Source: Aureimonas altamirensis | Lineage (GTDB): Bacteria; Pseudomonadota; Alphaproteobacteria; Rhizobiales; Rhizobiaceae | Length of the DNA stretch: 64,000 bases | Direction: 5' to 3' | NCBI RefSeq assembly: GCF_023702225.1 | Contig: NZ_JAMQCO010000011.1 | Location: 52,689 to 116,688 of the forward strand | In this document: positions 63,071-64,000 of the stretch, piece after piece | Position numbering within the stretch: position 1 is the first letter of the stretch | Layout of the letters: each line of letters begins with the position of its first letter | Program-made: the position numbers and the translations under genes | The notes under the pieces: generated by a model | Told to the model about the DNA's origin: nothing | What the model saw: the letters and a program-made list of their open reading frames with translations, nothing else | The model's database searches: none

Positions 63071-63985
63071 ATGTCTGATAGGAAGACAATAGCGTTTTGG
63101 TGCGAAAAGTCGAAAGGCGCTGGTGACACTGGAGCAGAGTATCACGTTAATCTCTGGCACTTCTCAGACAGAAAGCGTTCTGACTTCTTCGAGGTAGGCA
63201 TCCTAGTGGATGATCCTTCTGCTATATGTGCCATTAGAATATTTGTTCCAATACACCTCGATCGGGGACAAATCCGAGAACTCGGTGCGGAGTTCGCTGA
63301 GCCAAATCTTGCACAAGGCATATTCAACGAGCCTCTCTCGCCTAGATACGCGGGCAATAAACGGTCTGTAGAGCTAGAAGGGACGAAAGGAATATACTGC
63401 GGTGTTCACGTCTTCTCCACTGGTGTGGATGGTATAGACTTAGATGAGCTGATGACTGAGCACGTGGAGGGTGGTACTCTTATATCTATAACTGCGGTTG
63501 CGTTACAGTCGCTACACATGCAGTCGAGTGATACGGTGCGCCAAGGCTACTTTCGCTTTCGAATTATGTCGAAGACCCCGAAGGAAAGACCGTTCGTTAC
63601 CTACATAGCGCCTCAGGATCAGGGTTGGACAAGTGGCTTCGATGCAATCGAGTACATCGATTGCCGTCTGAATGAAGCTCGCACACTACCCAGGTCCATT
63701 GCTCTTCGGGCGGAGTCTACTCTACACGGTGTTGCGAAGACACACCGCGTAGTATTCCTCGCAGTGGTTCCGGTAGTTTCATCGATAACATCGTCGCATG
63801 CGGAGTGGCACAAGAGTCGATTGTTAGAGAACGAGATTTGGGAAAAATATGTTCCCCAAGGACTCAACGATGGAATGGTCGTCTACCACTGGCGTAAGAT
63901 AACTTCAGACGATGAGACAAAACCACTTAACGGTTTCTCCGCATTCGTAAAAATTGATCGTGTCCCATGGAGTGGTGTAGCTTAG
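63071..63985 (+). CDS. Uncharacterised protein at the end of the HTH-ASCH operon
   Basis: This 304-residue protein starts four bases after the kinase stop with a GGGGCGG ribosome site. It opens MSDRKTIAFWCEKSKGAGDT and is rich in beta-type stretches (GILVDDPSAICAIRIFVPIH, RVVFLAVVPVVSSIT) with no signal peptide or membrane segment. I recognise no family. Codon use is less GC-rich than in the left half of the window. Coupling to the kinase suggests a shared task. Confidence 0.72.
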   Translation: MSDRKTIAFWCEKSKGAGDTGAEYHVNLWHFSDRKRSDFFEVGILVDDPSAICAIRIFVPIHLDRGQIRELGAEFAEPNLAQGIFNEPLSPRYAGNKRSVELEGTKGIYCGVHVFSTGVDGIDLDELMTEHVEGGTLISITAVALQSLHMQSSDTVRQGYFRFRIMSKTPKERPFVTYIAPQDQGWTSGFDAIEYIDCRLNEARTLPRSIALRAESTLHGVAKTHRVVFLAVVPVVSSITSSHAEWHKSRLLENEIWEKYVPQGLNDGMVVYHWRKITSDDETKPLNGFSAFVKIDRVPWSGVA

Positions 63986-64000
63986 ACGACCACGGCTCAT

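Overview
The window is a GC-rich bacterial chromosome segment. Its gene content (two TRAP transporters, a protocatechuate branch with fused PcaD-PcaC and a QuiC-type hybrid, an alpha-ketoglutaric semialdehyde dehydrogenase, a SleB-type wall hydrolase) and the form of its intergenic repeats suggest an alphaproteobacterium. I cannot fix the order: rhizobial and sphingomonad relatives are both possible. No rRNA, tRNA or CRISPR array was seen.

1-16.3 kb is a catabolic and transport block, almost all on the plus strand. It starts with the cut-off end of an FMN-dependent 2-hydroxy acid dehydrogenase (minus strand) and a divergent LysR regulator. Then come a TRAP transporter with a one-cysteine Asp/Glu-racemase-superfamily enzyme inside it, a flavin monooxygenase, an altered type II dehydroquinase homologue, a GhrA-like reductase, a PotABCD-type ABC transporter, a quinone oxidoreductase, RidA, a DUF1028 protein, a second LysR that resembles the first, and an M20 deacetylase. 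The substrate is not evident; the set hints at an organic acid or an amide or N-acyl compound.

16.2-31.6 kb is a complete quinate/shikimate-to-beta-ketoadipate pathway. One long minus-strand operon, read from 27600 down to 16223, encodes a TRAP importer (P, Q, M), AroQ, QuiC, PcaDC, PcaH, PcaG, PcaI, PcaJ, PcaF and PcaB. Divergent from it are two paralogous FCD-type GntR regulators and an AroE/QuiA-like dehydrogenase. Together they can take quinate or shikimate through dehydroquinate, dehydroshikimate and protocatechuate to succinyl-CoA and acetyl-CoA. A striking palindrome follows the dehydrogenase gene, ahead of an NAD(P)-binding protein and a TetR regulator.

31.6-39.9 kb holds mostly single genes: a PAS-GGDEF-EAL protein, the Kup potassium transporter, ThiD, an exported serine hydrolase, a SleB-like lipoprotein and the semialdehyde dehydrogenase.

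40.3-52.3 kb is the most unusual locus: a tightly packed five-gene operon led by a 2241-residue giant multicopper oxidase whose copper motifs are in permuted order. It is followed by an exported beta-propeller-like protein, an SCO copper chaperone, a cytochrome c fused to a periplasmic-binding-like domain, and a subtilisin-like protease. The size and partners resemble MnxG/McoA-type Mn(II) oxidases.

52.3-64 kb is an accessory region with lower GC, decayed repeats and small modules: a membrane protein/XRE pair, a proteasome-like Ntn hydrolase, a DUF2971-like protein, a tyrosine recombinase, a three-gene start/stop-overlapping operon of unknown function, and a right-end operon (HTH-ASCH; PIN-GNAT-PUA; P-loop kinase; unknown) that looks like an undescribed conflict or RNA-modifying system.
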